DNA of 64,000 nucleotides from Multifurca ochricompacta (lineage: Eukaryota > Basidiomycota > Agaricomycetes > Russulales > Russulaceae), in assembly GCA_022496185.1 (NCBI GenBank), contig WTXG01000096.1:62001-126000 (forward strand), written 5' to 3'. Shown in pieces: positions 51,282 through 63,500 of this stretch. Position 1 is the first letter of the stretch. Each line of letters starts with the position of its first letter. The position numbers and the translations under genes were made by a program. Below the pieces are notes generated by a model that worked only from the letters and a program-made list of their open reading frames with translations, had not been told where the DNA came from and made no database searches.

Positions 51282-54200
51282 GCTCAAACCCATCAGCCTG
51301 GGCACGAGCACTCCATGTTACCTCTGTGTATGCTAGTCGATTCAAGTCGTTGAAAATACCAGTACATTTTGAAACTACACAGAGGACGGCCGACCGAGAT
51401 ATCTTAGTGGACTCAGGAGCCACAGACAATTTCATTCATCCACAACTAATACGAACAATGGGCCTGGGAAGGCTGGCACTACCCCAGGAAAAGAACATCT
51501 GGAATATCGATGGAACGGCCAATCGTGCCGGAAAGATCACCCATTATACAGACCTAAAAGTCCAGGTTGGAGAAACAATGAAAACTATTTGCTTCTTGAT
51601 TATGGATCTAGGCGATGAGGACCTCATCTTGGGGTACCCATGGCTTGCAGCCTTTGAACCAAAGATTAATTGGGCTGATGCGACCATGGATAAAGACTTG
51701 TACCCAACCATTATCACGTCGCTGGGTTTTGATTACGCGATCAGGCATCCGGTAATCAGAACAACACGAACAGAAGAGAGGGAAGACCCTGGTCAATGTT
51801 ATGCCACCAAGGCGTCAGAACTGGCCCAGAAGGCTGTGCAGGGACAAGCCGAAAAAACTTATCATGAAGTAGTGCCAAGTGTCTATCAGCGGCATTGGAA
51901 GGTATTCTCCAAGGAAGAATCACACCGCTTCCCCCAGAGCGACCATGGGACCACGCCATCGACTTCCTCCCCAACACGCCAGCTGCTATAGACTGTAAAG
52001 TCTATCCATTGTCCCAAACTGAACAGGTGGCACTTACTGAATTCCTTGAGGAACATTTAGCCAAGGGATACATTCGCCCATCCAAGTCGCAGTACGCCTC
52101 ACCCTTCTTCTTCATCAAAAAGAAGGACAGCAAGCTGCGACCAGTCCAGGACTACCGGAAGATCAACATGTATACTGTAAAGAATGCCTATCCCCTGCCT
52201 CTCATTTCTGAACTCATCGACACCATGCGGGATAAATCCCTCTTTTCAAAGATGGATGTACGATGGGGTTACAATAACGTTCGAATCAGGGAAGGCGACC
52301 AGTGCAAAGCGGCATTCAAAACGAACCAAGGACTGTTTGAACCAAATGTTATGTTCTTCGGGCTCACGAATTCACTGGCAACATTCCAGTCCATGATGAA
52401 TCACATTTTCCGAGACCTCATCCTCACTGGCGAAGTGGTAGTTTATATGGACAACATCTTGGTTGCCACCACCAACGATTTGAACCACCACCAAAAACGA
52501 GTACATCAGGTGCTAGACATATTACATGAACATGACTTGTACCTCAAACCCGCAAAATGCTCCTTCGAACAACTAAGCGTTGAGTACTTGGGAGTGATTC
52601 TGGAGGGAGGACAAGTGTGTATGGACCCTGTCAAGGTACAAGGAATTCAGGAATGGCCAACGCCAACTTGTGTCAAGGATGTCTGATCCTTTATTGGGTT
52701 CTGTAACTTCTACCGGCATTTCGTTAAAGGATTCTCAGGCATAGCACGACCCCTAAATGACCTCCTGAAGAAGGATGTACCATGGCATTGGGACACCGCA
52801 CAACAACAAGCATTCGAACGGATTCGAGACCTGGTTGGCTCAGAACCAGTACTCATTCAACCTGACCTGAGTCGCCCCTTCGAGCTAGAAGTGGACACCT
52901 CCCACTTTGCAAATGGAGCAGTATTGTACCAGAGGGACAACTTGCAAGTACTACACCCAGTGGCATACTACTCAGAAACCTTTTCATCTGCGGAACGAAA
53001 TTACGACATTTGGGACAGGGAGCTCCTAGCCATAGTCAAGGCACTACGACATTGGCGACCATACCTTGCCGGGAACCCCCACAAAACCGTCATCTACACT
53101 GATCATTCTAACCTACTGTACTGGAAAGAACCCCACAAGATCAGCCGGCGTGTAGCATGAGAGGTCCTAGAGCTTGAGGAATATGACTTTACCTTGAAAC
53201 ACATTGCAGGAAGTCAGAATGCGCGAGCGGATGCACTATCACGAAGGCCAGACATGCATACAGGGGAAGACGATAATGACCACGTAACTGTCCTCCCTGA
53301 AGAGGTGTTCGCGAAGACAGCCGTAGTCAGCCTCCATGATATGGACCTGTGGGCACAAGTCTCACAAAATATGAACCCAGACCTATGCCGCACATGGGCT
53401 GATGCCCACAACCTGAAAGAGATCAATGGTCTCTGGTGGAAGGATGGAGATCGACTTGTTGTCACTGGTGGCGACAACATTAAGAGGGGGGTGATCCATT
53501 TTCACCACGACCTCCCTTCTGCTGGTCACCCAGGCATTGCCAATACTTATGCCCTCGCCAAACGCGATTACTGGTGGCCCAACATGAAAAAAGACATTGA
53601 AGACTATGTGAAGGGGTGCGTGGACTGCCAAGCTAATAAAGTGAATACACACCCACACCCTCTGGCAATGTTTCCCATCACTCCTACCATGTCCTTGCCA
53701 TTCCAAACGATCGCCATGGATTTCATCGTTAAACTACCCAACTCCAGAGGCTTTGACTCCATTTTGACCATCACTGACCATGACTACTCCAAAGCAGCGC
53801 TCTTCATACCATGCAAGGAGTCCATCACAGCGGAGGGAGTAGCCAAGCTCTATCTTGACCACGTTTACCGACACTATGGTCTCCCAGAAAAGATCATCTC
53901 TGACCGAGACCCATGCTTCACTTCGACGTTCGCCAGAGCATTATGCAAGGTTCTGGACATACAGCAAAACATCTCAATGGCCTACCACCCCCAAACAGAT
54001 GGACAGTCGGAACGCACCAATCAATGGCTAGAGCAATACCTCTGATTCTGGTGCAACGGACGACAGGACGACTGGGCAGACTGGCTGGCAACAGCGGAGT
54101 TTGCACATAACTCCTGGCCTAATGGCACGATGAAAACCCCCCATTTTCCCTTATCATGGGCTGGGTACCACGCACCACATGGACTGATAAGCCAACAAAT

Positions 54201-54758
54201 GTCCCCACGGCCACACAGCGACTCAGCCAATGGGATGAGATCCAGAAATCGGCCAATGAGAACCTGTTGAAAGCACAGCGGACCTTATCGGATAAACCCT
54301 CAAAATTCACACCTTATTGAGTCAATGAACAGGTTTGGCTGGAAGGGAAGCACATCCATACATCACATCCCACGGCTAAGTTAGCACCCCGACGTCACGG
54401 ACCCTTCCGAATCACAAGGAAATTATCGGATGTGTCATATGAACTCAAACTCCCCCCTACATGGAAGATTCATCCAGTCTTCCATGCGAAGCTTCTAACA
54501 CCATACAAGGAAACATCCATTCATGGGGAAAACTTCCCGAGACCTCCGCCGGAACTAGTCGATGGAGAAGCAGAGTGGGAAGTGGAGCGGATTATGAACT
54601 CCGCTTATCGAGGCCGAGGGCACAAATTACATTACCTGATCAAGTGGAAGGGATTCCCAGACTCTGACAGTTCGTGGGAACCAGCTGGGAATATCTTTGC
54701 CCCGGACTTGATCGCAGAATTCCACTTACGACATCCTCAGGCGCCCAAGAGCAGTTAA
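51273..54758 (+). pseudogene. gypsy-C pol: protease, RT, RNase H, integrase, chromodomain
   Basis: Protease DSGATDNFIHP intact. A base lost in a C run (near 51930) shifts the frame before [12 protein letters not shown] has [17 protein letters not shown] and [11 protein letters not shown], but the centre reads YMDN (GACGAC to GACAAC), which should be inactive. TGA stops at 52684, 53158 and 54043, and one near 54318, all replace arginines of gypsy-B. RNase H (YDIWDRELLAIVKAL), the integrase finger (HFHHDLPSAGHPG, CVDCQANK) and core (AMDFIVKLP, ISDRDPCFT) follow. A second base lost in a C run lies near 54137. The chromodomain (EWEVERIMNSAY, HYLIKWKGFPDSDSSW) ends at 54758, 72 bases before ORF3 and in the same frame as it. 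Confidence 0.94.
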
Positions 54759-54830
54759 AAGGAGAGCAAACCCCTGGCTTTTCTTCCCCAGAACAAAGCC
54801 TCACCAGCAATGTCCTAACCACACACTACT

Positions 54831-56024
54831 ATGTCTTCTTCCTTCATTGCCGCCTCTGCTGCCATTGACGCCTTCACTGCCACTACTGTGGTCGTGGAAG
54901 CTTTCCCCTCCGCTCATCCCTCTACTCATCCCTCCTCTCCCATCAACTACGACGCTGCTGAAGAACGCGTTAAGAACCAGTCACCCAATCCAAACGACGA
55001 CTTCACCCACTCCAAAGAACCCCATCCAAACGACCTCCTCGGCATGGAACAAGATGATGAAGTACCTGAGTTTCCATTCTTCGCCAACAATCCAAACTCC
55101 TCCATGTACTTTCCACTCAAGATCACAATGGCTGATGGAACAAAGGAAATAGCTAAGTACATATTCTACACCAATGGAGGAATGGATGTCGCAGGCTGTA
55201 TGAAGAAGGACGGGCCCGTTTATGGAGCCCCGGTTTATTTGGAAGAGCGGTACACAGGTCGCCTTCACCACACGATGAGTGACGAACAACTGGGACATCT
55301 TGCGGCTGACGACCCCCGAGCCTTTGCAATCAATGAGGTGTTAAACGACATGTGACTCCCGCGTCTTAAAGCCGAAGTAATGAGACTGCGGAAGACCCTT
55401 ACACTCCGCACCACACTCAACACCCAGTACAAGGAGTATGCGAAGCAAATGACAAGGCTCACAAGAGGCATGTTCCAAGTTGAGCAGGAATTGACGGAGA
55501 TTCGAAAGAGGTTGGAGATAGGGGATGCATATCAGACCATTGCAGAGAGGTACACTGACACATACGCCTGACCCCTTCCCCCACGATCGTTAGGAGCAGC
55601 ACCACAACTGCTGCCGAACTGGTTCGAGATGCCATGGATGCATGAGAATCCCCGAGGAGAAACTTGCTGGCGATGCGATAGCAAGTACCATATTAGTTGG
55701 AACTGCCCCCTCAATCGCAAGTGGTGTCGTCATTGCCGAAGCAACCTCCACTGGAGCAGGTTCTGCATCTTTCGACGACTGGGAGTCGCTCCCACCATTG
55801 TCAACCCTTCGGGATGGTGTGGGAAGTGTCTGCAACATAACGCGGGACATCGCAAGCTCGACTGTCCAGTGTACAATTTGTGCCGTCAGTGCGGACGGCG
55901 CAGCCCATACGGTTTCCTACGCACACACCAGTGCGCGACAGATGAAACTTACACTGTGGAGGATCGAAATCTGGCAGATGATTATGTGGACTTGGTACAG
56001 GATGATGATGGTGCGCATTTCTAG
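54831..56024 (+). pseudogene. gypsy-C ORF3, zinc-knuckle protein with two TGA
   Basis: Single frame of 397 codons from MSSSFIAASAAIDAFTATTVV. Two TGA codons (55353-55355 and 55569-55571) stand where gypsy-B has arginine; at the second, gypsy-A has CAA, so an ancestral CGA decayed on different strands. Conserved blocks MYFPLKITMADG and YIFYTNGGMDVAGCMKK and all four Cys/His clusters (CWRCDSKYHISWNC, CRHCRSNLHWSRFC, CGKCLQHNAGHRKLDC, CRQCGRRSPYGFLRTHQC) are kept. Apart from CpG damage the protein is intact. Ends about 30 bases before the 3' LTR. Confidence 0.88.
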
Positions 56025-56055
56025 CTGGGTCAGCTCGAACCAGAAGGGAGGGTGA

Positions 56056-56635
56056 TGTTACAACCAGGGCCCAGCAGCCCTATTTTCTTCACTCTTCCCA
56101 ACCAGGACCCCACTCGTCCACCAACCCTTCACTTCCTCATTACGTCTCCCTCCTGGGACCCCTCGCATGCATTGCTTCCATCCCCATGACTATTGTTTGG
56201 ACTTGTGTACTTACTATTTGTCTATGCTTGTCTTTTCTTATCTCCTTATCTTTACGACCAGACATTTACTTAATTCCCTATCAGAAGCCAGGCTTTACGC
56301 CATCCACTTTCGGATCTTTGGGCCCACATGACTCCGATACTCTTATCTATAGGTGCTCATCTATTTATGTATATAAGTCCGTCTTAGCTACGCTGTAGAC
56401 CTTAGACTCGACTTATTGAATACATCGGTGTTCATCTTTTGGACCTCCCTTTGTAAACTCTGACTTGTCTGTCTCAGTGCTTTCGGCACTTCCCGCTCAA
56501 CATCGTCTTAGGGAACAGCCCCTTTGACTTTGACTCACTCCCTTGAACTCCAAGAGGCCTTATTGACCTCTTATCTGACACCTTGACCTACGCTGTCGCA
56601 CAAGTCGTGTGGAACGTCCCACACTGGACGTAACA
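56056..56635 (+). repeat. gypsy-C 3' LTR
   Basis: 580 bp; preceded by purine tract AGAAGGGAGGGTGA. Confidence 0.95.
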
Positions 56636-56640
56636 AGCAA

Positions 56641-57415
56641 TCTGAGTAGACATGGTGGTCTTGGCATGGATGTGGATGATGAATTTGGGAGGCACTTCTT
56701 CTGGAGTGATCATGGGGTGATCTGTGATTAGGGCTGCAAAGGTTTCTGCTGCTGCTATGAGTGTCTGGTCCATCAGGGGTTTCACTGTGATTGTAGACAG
56801 AGAGGGGCAAGAGGGGTGTGTTGAAGCAAAGGTCAGAGGGGTCATGGTAAGGGTGCAGGATGTGGGGCAATGTTTCAAGGTCAGGGTGTCGTCTTTCCAG
56901 TTTACTTCTGGGTTGTGGCAACATAGCCAGTCAGTTCCTAAGATAATGTCATGGTCCCCTATATTAGTGACATAGAACTCTGCAAGTTCTTCATGGTATT
57001 GGTCTTGGAGGGGTAGTCATAGGATTTGGGTTGTGGTGTGGTAAATGGCTCCATTAGCATTACTAGTTCCATCCACATTCTTGACTCAGAGAGGCTTGGC
57101 AAGGGTGCTCAAGGTTAGGTGATGTGCTTTGGCATAGTCTTGGTGGATTATTAATCCTTCTGCCCCACTATCTATTTAGGGCACGTGCACTGATTTTCTT
57201 CCTAGTGTTTTGTCCAATGAGTTCTGCTTTGAGCACAATAGAGGGTGATCTAGCATTTCTAGTCACTAACAAGGATACATGCTCAAAACCAAGGTTATCT
57301 AGGACTGCAGAGCAGCTCGTACAAGGAACACTGGGGGTACAAGAAGTCCTCACAGACAGTGCAGCTGTAGGACATGTTAAAAATCTGAAGGTCCATCTTT
57401 GTCCATCATGTATGG
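56641..57415 (-). pseudogene. G2 protease region
   Basis: On the minus strand from the gypsy-D junction: LVTRNARSPSIVLKAELIG, then the retropepsin site DSGAEGLIIHQD after a one-base shift near 57175. Further on comes GDHDIILGTDWLCCHNPEVNW, the conserved second half of gypsy proteases. A low-complexity Thr/Pro-rich stretch reaches the gypsy-C insertion at TTMSTQIA, which joins ADQVKT at 49167. One stop lies at about 57088. Gag would be upstream, beyond gypsy-D and the window. Confidence 0.85.
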
Positions 57416-59281
57416 TGTAACGCCTGGTGCGGGCATTCAGCACAACATGTGATGAAGTCACATAGCAAAACTATGAAGTCAAGTGTACACTGTCTTTCAG
57501 ATGCATGTAGTGATTGTCAAGGGTTTTCATACCCGCGCGGGTAAGCGCCACGGGTTTTGCTGGGTATGGGTACGGGTATATGGCTCCCAACCTGTGGAAA
57601 CCCGTACCCGTGCGGCGGGTTTGGCGGGTATAGGCGCCGATTATCCATTGACAAGATCAGTGGAATTTCCAAGATAAAACACATCTGCAGCCACAAAAAT
57701 ACAAGATCTCGTCTGATGTATAATACAGGGTGAATGTAAATATGTTCTAGTGTTATCCTACAAAATATCAAAGCAGATCAACGGTGCGATGTAAAATAAA
57801 AGTGTTATCAGTGATCTACATTCTTGAAAATCATGATGCATCTGTTTTATTAACACGCGACCAATTCTGCCAGTCTGGTACTATCTAAAATACTCTCTAG
57901 ACTACTTTAGACTATTCTATAATCTAATTATCAATTTATTTTACTGAAACAAGGCCTGCGTGTATCTACAAGCTGCATGGGGCAGCGACTATATTGCATC
58001 GCATAGACCAGCATATTGTCTGATCTCCTTCCTATTAAGGAAGGTTGACTTAAACGCGCAGAATTGTGCATCCAGGGACCAGGACAGTCGCGCTTGTATG
58101 AAATGAAACTATAATAATAAAATAATAATGTAAATAAAAGATCCTTTTAATCTTCTGAACATAAAACAACAATTTTTGAGGAATCTTGAGTAGCATAAAT
58201 GAATGCGTTGTGTCCAAGTGCTTATCTCCTTGACCGGGATGGCCCGGGCCGATTGTCCGAAATGCGCGATGCAAGTAAAGAACTTGCACGTGTTTCATTT
58301 TATGGGCAACCCAGGTATCAAAACAATTATCCAGGGGTTACCCCTGCCAATGTCTATGTGTTCATTAAATTTTTTTGCATTCTGTGTGGTTATCTGACAG
58401 GCTATTCATCAATGTTCTATAACATCCTATCTAATCATCTCTGTATACTGGATTTTAGTTGTGCTTGTATAAAATTGAAAGCAGAATAATAGAAAAATAA
58501 TGGAATAATGAATTATCTTAATCTTCTGAACATAAAACAAGAGCCATTGAGGGATCTTAAGCAGCCACAAATAAATGCGTTGTGTATCTTCTTGGTCCGG
58601 GAAGGCCCGGGCCGGTTATCCGAAATGCGCGATGCAAGTAAAGAACTTGCACGCATTTTCACGGGTGACCCGCGGGTAACCCGCGGGTTACCCGTACCCG
58701 TAGTGACGGGTACGGGTACGGGTACGGGTACCAACGAGTATACCCCAGGGTTACCCCTGCCAATCACTAGATGCATGGAGGTTGGATGAGGAGTCAACAC
58801 CAAGGAGCTAATCCCTTAGTGTTGGTAAGTGGAAGAGTGCCAGAAGCACTGAGATGATTCGAGAGTCGAGTCTTAGAGATCACCCAGAAGGTAATGCACC
58901 AAGTCAATTAAGAAGCTGAGTCTAAGGTATACAGGCTATCTAGACAGGCCTTATATACATAATAGAAGTCGGAGTCTGAATCAGAGTAACGTACTTGATG
59001 TATCAACAAAGTTGTAATCTAGCTAAATGGGGAAGCAGAGTAGAGGTGGGCCAGGTGCAAATATACATAGACAGATCTGGTATAGTTGTGATTCTGGTGG
59101 GAAAATATGTAAGAGTTCATATGTAAAGTATGAGTCAGAGATAAGCAAGAAGTTGAGTCATAGATAAGGAACAAACAGGCACAAAGCCAGCCATAACACA
59201 GTCAACAAAGATCAAATGAGGCCAAACAGCATGTCATGTGAAGGGGAAAAGAAATGAAATGATGTAGCAGGGTTTGTAACA
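57416..59281 (-). repeat. gypsy-D 3' LTR (596 bp net)
   Basis: 57416-57507 plus 58778-59281, TGTTACAAACC...GCGTTACA on the minus strand; aligns with the gypsy-A LTR. Contains AGACTCAGCTT at the position of the self-priming segment of the sister elements. Adjacent purine tract AGAGAGGGGGTAA right of 59281. Confidence 0.88.
57508..58769 (+). mobile_element. non-autonomous hAT-like element hAT-3
   Basis: 1262 bp with perfect 8-bp TSD GATGCATG (57500-57507, 58770-58777) and termini TAGTGATTGTCAAGGG and TAGTGATTGGCAGGGG. Right subterminal region has (TACGGG)n-like repeats near 58690-58735. A segment with TGCGCGATGCAAGTAAAG occurs twice (58265 and 58625). No transposase frame. Sister of hAT-2. Confidence 0.88.
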
Positions 59282-59312
59282 TTACCCCCTCTCTAAGTCC
59301 TAGCAGAGCCAG

Positions 59313-60503
59313 CTAGATCAGCATACCATCATCATCCTGAACCAAGGAGAGGTAGTTGTCTGCTACGGTGTAGTGGTCAGCGTCATAGTTCTCCTTGTCT
59401 TTGTCCATAGGGCAAACATGTGTTTGTAGAAAACCATAGGGCCCTCTCCTCCCACATCAAAAGCAACCATTGTAAACATGACAGTCGATTTCTCGGTGAC
59501 CTGCATTATGGGTAAGGCACTTGCCACACCATCCAGACAGGTTGGTGATGTTGGGGGCCTGCATAAGCCATCGGAACAGACACTGATGGCTCCAGTGCAA
59601 GGTGCTTTGGCAGTGCCGACATTGTTTCTTGGTGGTAGGGCAGCACCAACTAAGGTGATACTTGCTGTTGCAGCACCAGCAAAGCTTACCATCTGGATTT
59701 TCATGAAGGTGTGGCATTTCAAGGCAACTTGGATTGAGTCAGGGCGCAAGGTCGAGGCAGCAATGGGGGAGGGGTCAGGCAAAAATGTTGGCATACCATT
59801 CAGATATAATTTGATACACCTCCCCTAACTCCAATCATGTCCTAATGCTCGCCAGGTGCTGCTCTATGTCAAGGACCCCTCAGTTGATCCTCACCATCTG
59901 TTGTTCATAGTCATGGTGCTGCATCTCTAGATTGTCTCAGAGTGCCTGGAACTTATGCAGCTGTGCGACCTTGGCAGTTAGTCGCAGCATGCACAAATCC
60001 TGGAGCACCTTGTTGATGGCAAAAGCATGGGGGTTGCTGGCTGACAAGTGTTGGAGATGTTCTGGCCCTAGGACATAATGGAGTTGATCGACTTTCTTCT
60101 CCTCTAAGTACACTGGAGCTTCATAGACTGGCCCCCCCTTTTCCAAACACCTGGCTACATCCATACCTTTGTTGGTGTAGTAAATATACTTGGCCACTTC
60201 AGTTGTACCGTTGTTTCTGGGTGTCAGAATCATGAGTGGGAAGTAAAATTGAGATCCAGGGTTGTTTGGGAAAAACAGAAACTCAGGGGCCTCATTGCCA
60301 AAGTCAACATCAATCAGGTCATTTGGGTGGGGGTGCTCGGGCAGACTAAAATCTTCATTGATATTGGTGGCTCTGATCCCTTTGGCCACTTTGGTGGCAG
60401 CATTGTAGTCAATAGGAGATAGTGGGCAAGAAGGAGGATGCAAAGGAGAAAGTAGGGGAAATGCATCAATGGTGGCTGAGGTGTGAATGCTGGAGGGAGA
60501 CAT
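59313..60503 (-). pseudogene. gypsy-D ORF3, zinc-knuckle protein, decayed
   Basis: From MSPSSIHTSATIDAF (ATG 60503). N-terminal part open to about 59937: SPIDYNAATKVAKG, HPHPNDLIDVDFG, then TTEVAKYIYYTNKGMDVARCLEKGGPVY. Then stops and a shift, followed by the knuckle block CWCCNSKYHLSWCC, CRHCQSTLHWSHQC, CGKCLTHNAGHREIDC, GRRGPYGFLQTHVC and the acidic tail SLVQDDDG with TAG at 59313. All Cys/His ligands of knuckles 1-3 are kept despite heavy divergence elsewhere, evidence of constraint while the family was active. Upstream, the frame is continuous with the end of pol. Confidence 0.85.
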
Positions 60504-63500
60504 GGACTTTGTTCTGGGTTGCTGTGGGGAGGGAAGTTGTCCAATTGAACATATAGCCATCTGCTCTTTATCTGCCTCAGGATGGCATCTATAGAAGTCT
60601 TTGATAAGCTTGGGTGCAAAGACATCTGCAGCAGGTTCCCACAAGTTATCAACATCAGGGAATCCCTTCCATTTGATCAGATAGTGGAGTTGGTGTTTGT
60701 GCCCTTGGCCTTTCCATTTTGCATCAGCGATACGTTCTACCTCCCACTCTGGTTCTCCATCAACTAATTCAGGAGGGGGTTGTGGGAAATTCTGGCCATG
60801 AATGGGGGTTTCTTTGTATGGTGTGAGAAGACTGGCATGGAAGACAGGGTGAATCTTCCATGTGGATGGCAGTGTCAGCTTGTATGTAATATCTGACAGC
60901 TTCTGTTCGATTGTGAATGGGCCATGGCATCTAGGAGCTAGTTTCGCTGTTGGGTGAGAGGTGTGGATGTTGTGTCCTTCTAGCCAGACTTGATCTCTGA
61001 CTTGATAGGGTGTAAACTTTGTGGGCTTCTCAGCCAGGGTCCTTTGTGCCTTCTGAAGATTCCTGTTGGCTGATTCTCATATCTCTTCCCATTGGCCAAT
61101 ACACTGTGTTACAGATGGCACATTGGTGGGTTTGTCTGTCCAAGTAGTGTGGGGGTTCCATCCCATAATAAGGGAGAAGGGGGAGATTTTTGTTGTCCTG
61201 TTTGGCCAGCTGTTATGTGTGAACTTGGCTGTCGCCAACCATTCTGCCCAGTCATCCTGTTGCTCGTTACACCAGAAGTGGAGATACTGCTCTAACCACT
61301 GGTTCATTCATTCTGATTGACCATCTGCCTGTGGGTGGTATGCTGTAGAAATATTTTGCTGGATATCAAGGTGTTTGCAAAGGGCCCAGGTGAACATAGA
61401 TGCGAATCGCAGGTCTCGGTCAGAAATGATTTTCTGGGGGAGTCCATAGTGCCAATATACATGATTCAGGTAAAGCTTGGTGACTCCTTCAGCAGATATC
61501 GTCTCATTGCAGGGGATGAAGAGAGTGGCCTTTGAGCAATCATGGTCCATGATAGTGAGTATTGAGTCATATCCTTGTGACTGTGGCAGCTTGACAATAA
61601 AGTCCATGGCGATAATTTGAAAGGGAGCTGTTGCGATTGGCGTGATGGGTGAAAGTGCCAGTGGTCTTGGGTGCATGTTTACTTTATTTGCCTGACACTC
61701 CATGCATCCCTTGACATATGCTTCTACATCCTTCTTCATGTTCAGCCACCAGTAGTCATGTTTAGCAAGAGCATATGTATTCGCAATGCCAGGGTGTCCT
61801 GCAGAGGGGAGGTCATGGTGAAAATGAATCACCCCCCTCTTAATGTTGTCACCACCGGTGACAACCAGCCTGTCTTCATCTTTCCACCAAAGACCATTCT
61901 TCATCTTCAAATTGTGGGGTTCCACCCAGGATCTGCACAATTCCTGGTTCATATTCTGTGTCACTTGGGCCCACAAGTCCATGTCATGAAGGCTGACAAC
62001 TGCTGTTTTTGTGAAGACCTCCTCCAGTAAGACTACAATATTGTCATTGTCATTCTCTCCTTCATCACTACCGGTTGGTCTGGACAGGGCGTCTGCACAT
62101 GCATTATGAGCTCCAGGGAGGTGTTTGAGCATGAAGTTGTATTCTTCAAGCTCCAAAACTTTGTGTGCCACTTGTCAACTAATTTTATGGGGTTCTTGCC
62201 AGTAAAGGAGGTTGGAGTGGTCCATATAGATAATAGTTTTATGCAGAGATCCAGCCAGATATGGTTGCCAGTGTCATAATGCCTTCACAATAGCCAATAG
62301 TTCTCTGTCCCATATATCATAGTTTCTTTCTGCTGATGAAAAGGTTTCTGAATAGAATGCAACAGGGTGGAGAATTCCTGTATGGTCATGTTGTGAAAGG
62401 ATGGCCCCATTGGCATACATGGAGGCATCGACTTCAAGTTTGAATGGCTTTTCTAGGTCAGGCTGGATAAGGATGGGTTCTGAGCTAATGATCACTTTTA
62501 TCTGGTTGAAAGCCTCCTGTTGTGGTGCATTCCAGTGCCAAGGTATGTCCTTCTTCAATAGATCGTTGAGTGGTCGGGCTATGGCAGAGAATCCTTTGAC
62601 AAATCATCAATAGAAGTTGCAAAAACCAATGAATGATCAGACATCCTTGGTACACTGGGGGGTAGACCATTCCTGAATTCCTTGTACTTTTACAGGGTCC
62701 ATGCATACCTGCCCTCCTTCCAGGATGACACCTAGATATTCGATGCTAGTCTGCTTGAAGGAACACTTGGTGGGCTTCAGGTAAAGGTTGTGTTTCATCA
62801 GGATGTCGAGTACTTCATGAACTCTGGCTCAGTGATGGTTGATGTCATTTCCTGTGGCCACCAATATATCATCCATATATATGACTACCTCCTCCATAAG
62901 GATCAGATCTTGGAAGATGTGGTTCATCATCGACTGAAAGGTTGCTGGTGAATTGTCAGGCCAAAAACATGACATTGGGTTCAAAAAGTCCTTGATTGGT
63001 CTTGAAGGCAGCTTTGGGTTGGTCACCTTCACAGATACAAATGTTGTTGTAACCCCAGCAAATGTCCATTTTCGAGAATAAGGCCTTGTCACACATTTTG
63101 TCAATAATTTCAGAGATCAGGGGAGGGGGTAGTTGTTTTTCACCATGAGTTCATTAATCCATCTGTAGTCCTGTACCAGTTGTAACTTTCCATCCTTCTT
63201 TTGATGAAGAAGAAAGGCGAAGTGTAGGGAGAGTTTGATGGTTGGATATACCCTTTAGCCAAATGTTCTTCCAAGAAGGTCAAAAGTGCCTCCTTCTTGG
63301 GCTGAGACAGTGGATAGATTTTACAGTCAACTGCCTGTGGGGCGTTCAGGATGAAGTCAATGGTGTGATCCCATGGCTGAGAAGGGGGAAAGCATTGTGA
63401 CTCTTCTTCTGAGAAGACTTTTCGATGCCAATGATATTCTTTGGGGACCACCTCTTTGAATGTCTTTTCTGGATTTTTCTGTGCCTCTGCCTGAGCCAGC

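Larger units (their letters stand above)
49168..56635 (+). mobile_element. Ty3/gypsy chromovirus gypsy-C
   Basis: 580-bp LTRs (49168-49747, 56056-56635), TSD AGCAA (49163-49167, 56636-56640) in G2 pol. Same layout as gypsy-B, including ORF3. The LTRs differ at about 16 positions by eye, all but one at CpG. Pol has five TGA stops at arginine codons and two lost bases in C runs. Confidence 0.97.
30374..57415 (-). mobile_element. Ty3/gypsy chromovirus G2 (heavily interrupted)
   Basis: The 3' LTR is 30374-30946. Pol runs rightwards through 31036-32218, 46296-47514, 48631-49167 and 56641-57415, interrupted by solo LTR X (TSD ATGGA), solo LTR Y (TSD GTTAC), gypsy-C (TSD AGCAA) and gypsy-D. Protein reading continues across the X, Y and C insertions after one TSD copy is removed. 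The gag and 5' LTR lie beyond the window. It belongs to a different chromovirus lineage from gypsy-A to -D: protease DSGAEG, integrase GHPGRW, no ORF3 between pol and the LTR. Confidence 0.9.

Noticed and set aside
58215..58290. Possible rRNA-like segment in hAT-3 (CCTTGACCGGGATGGCC) and its copies in hAT-2
   Set aside because: Faint resemblance to a small-subunit rRNA helix over about 25 bases, but the following sequence does not match; could not be supported by eye.
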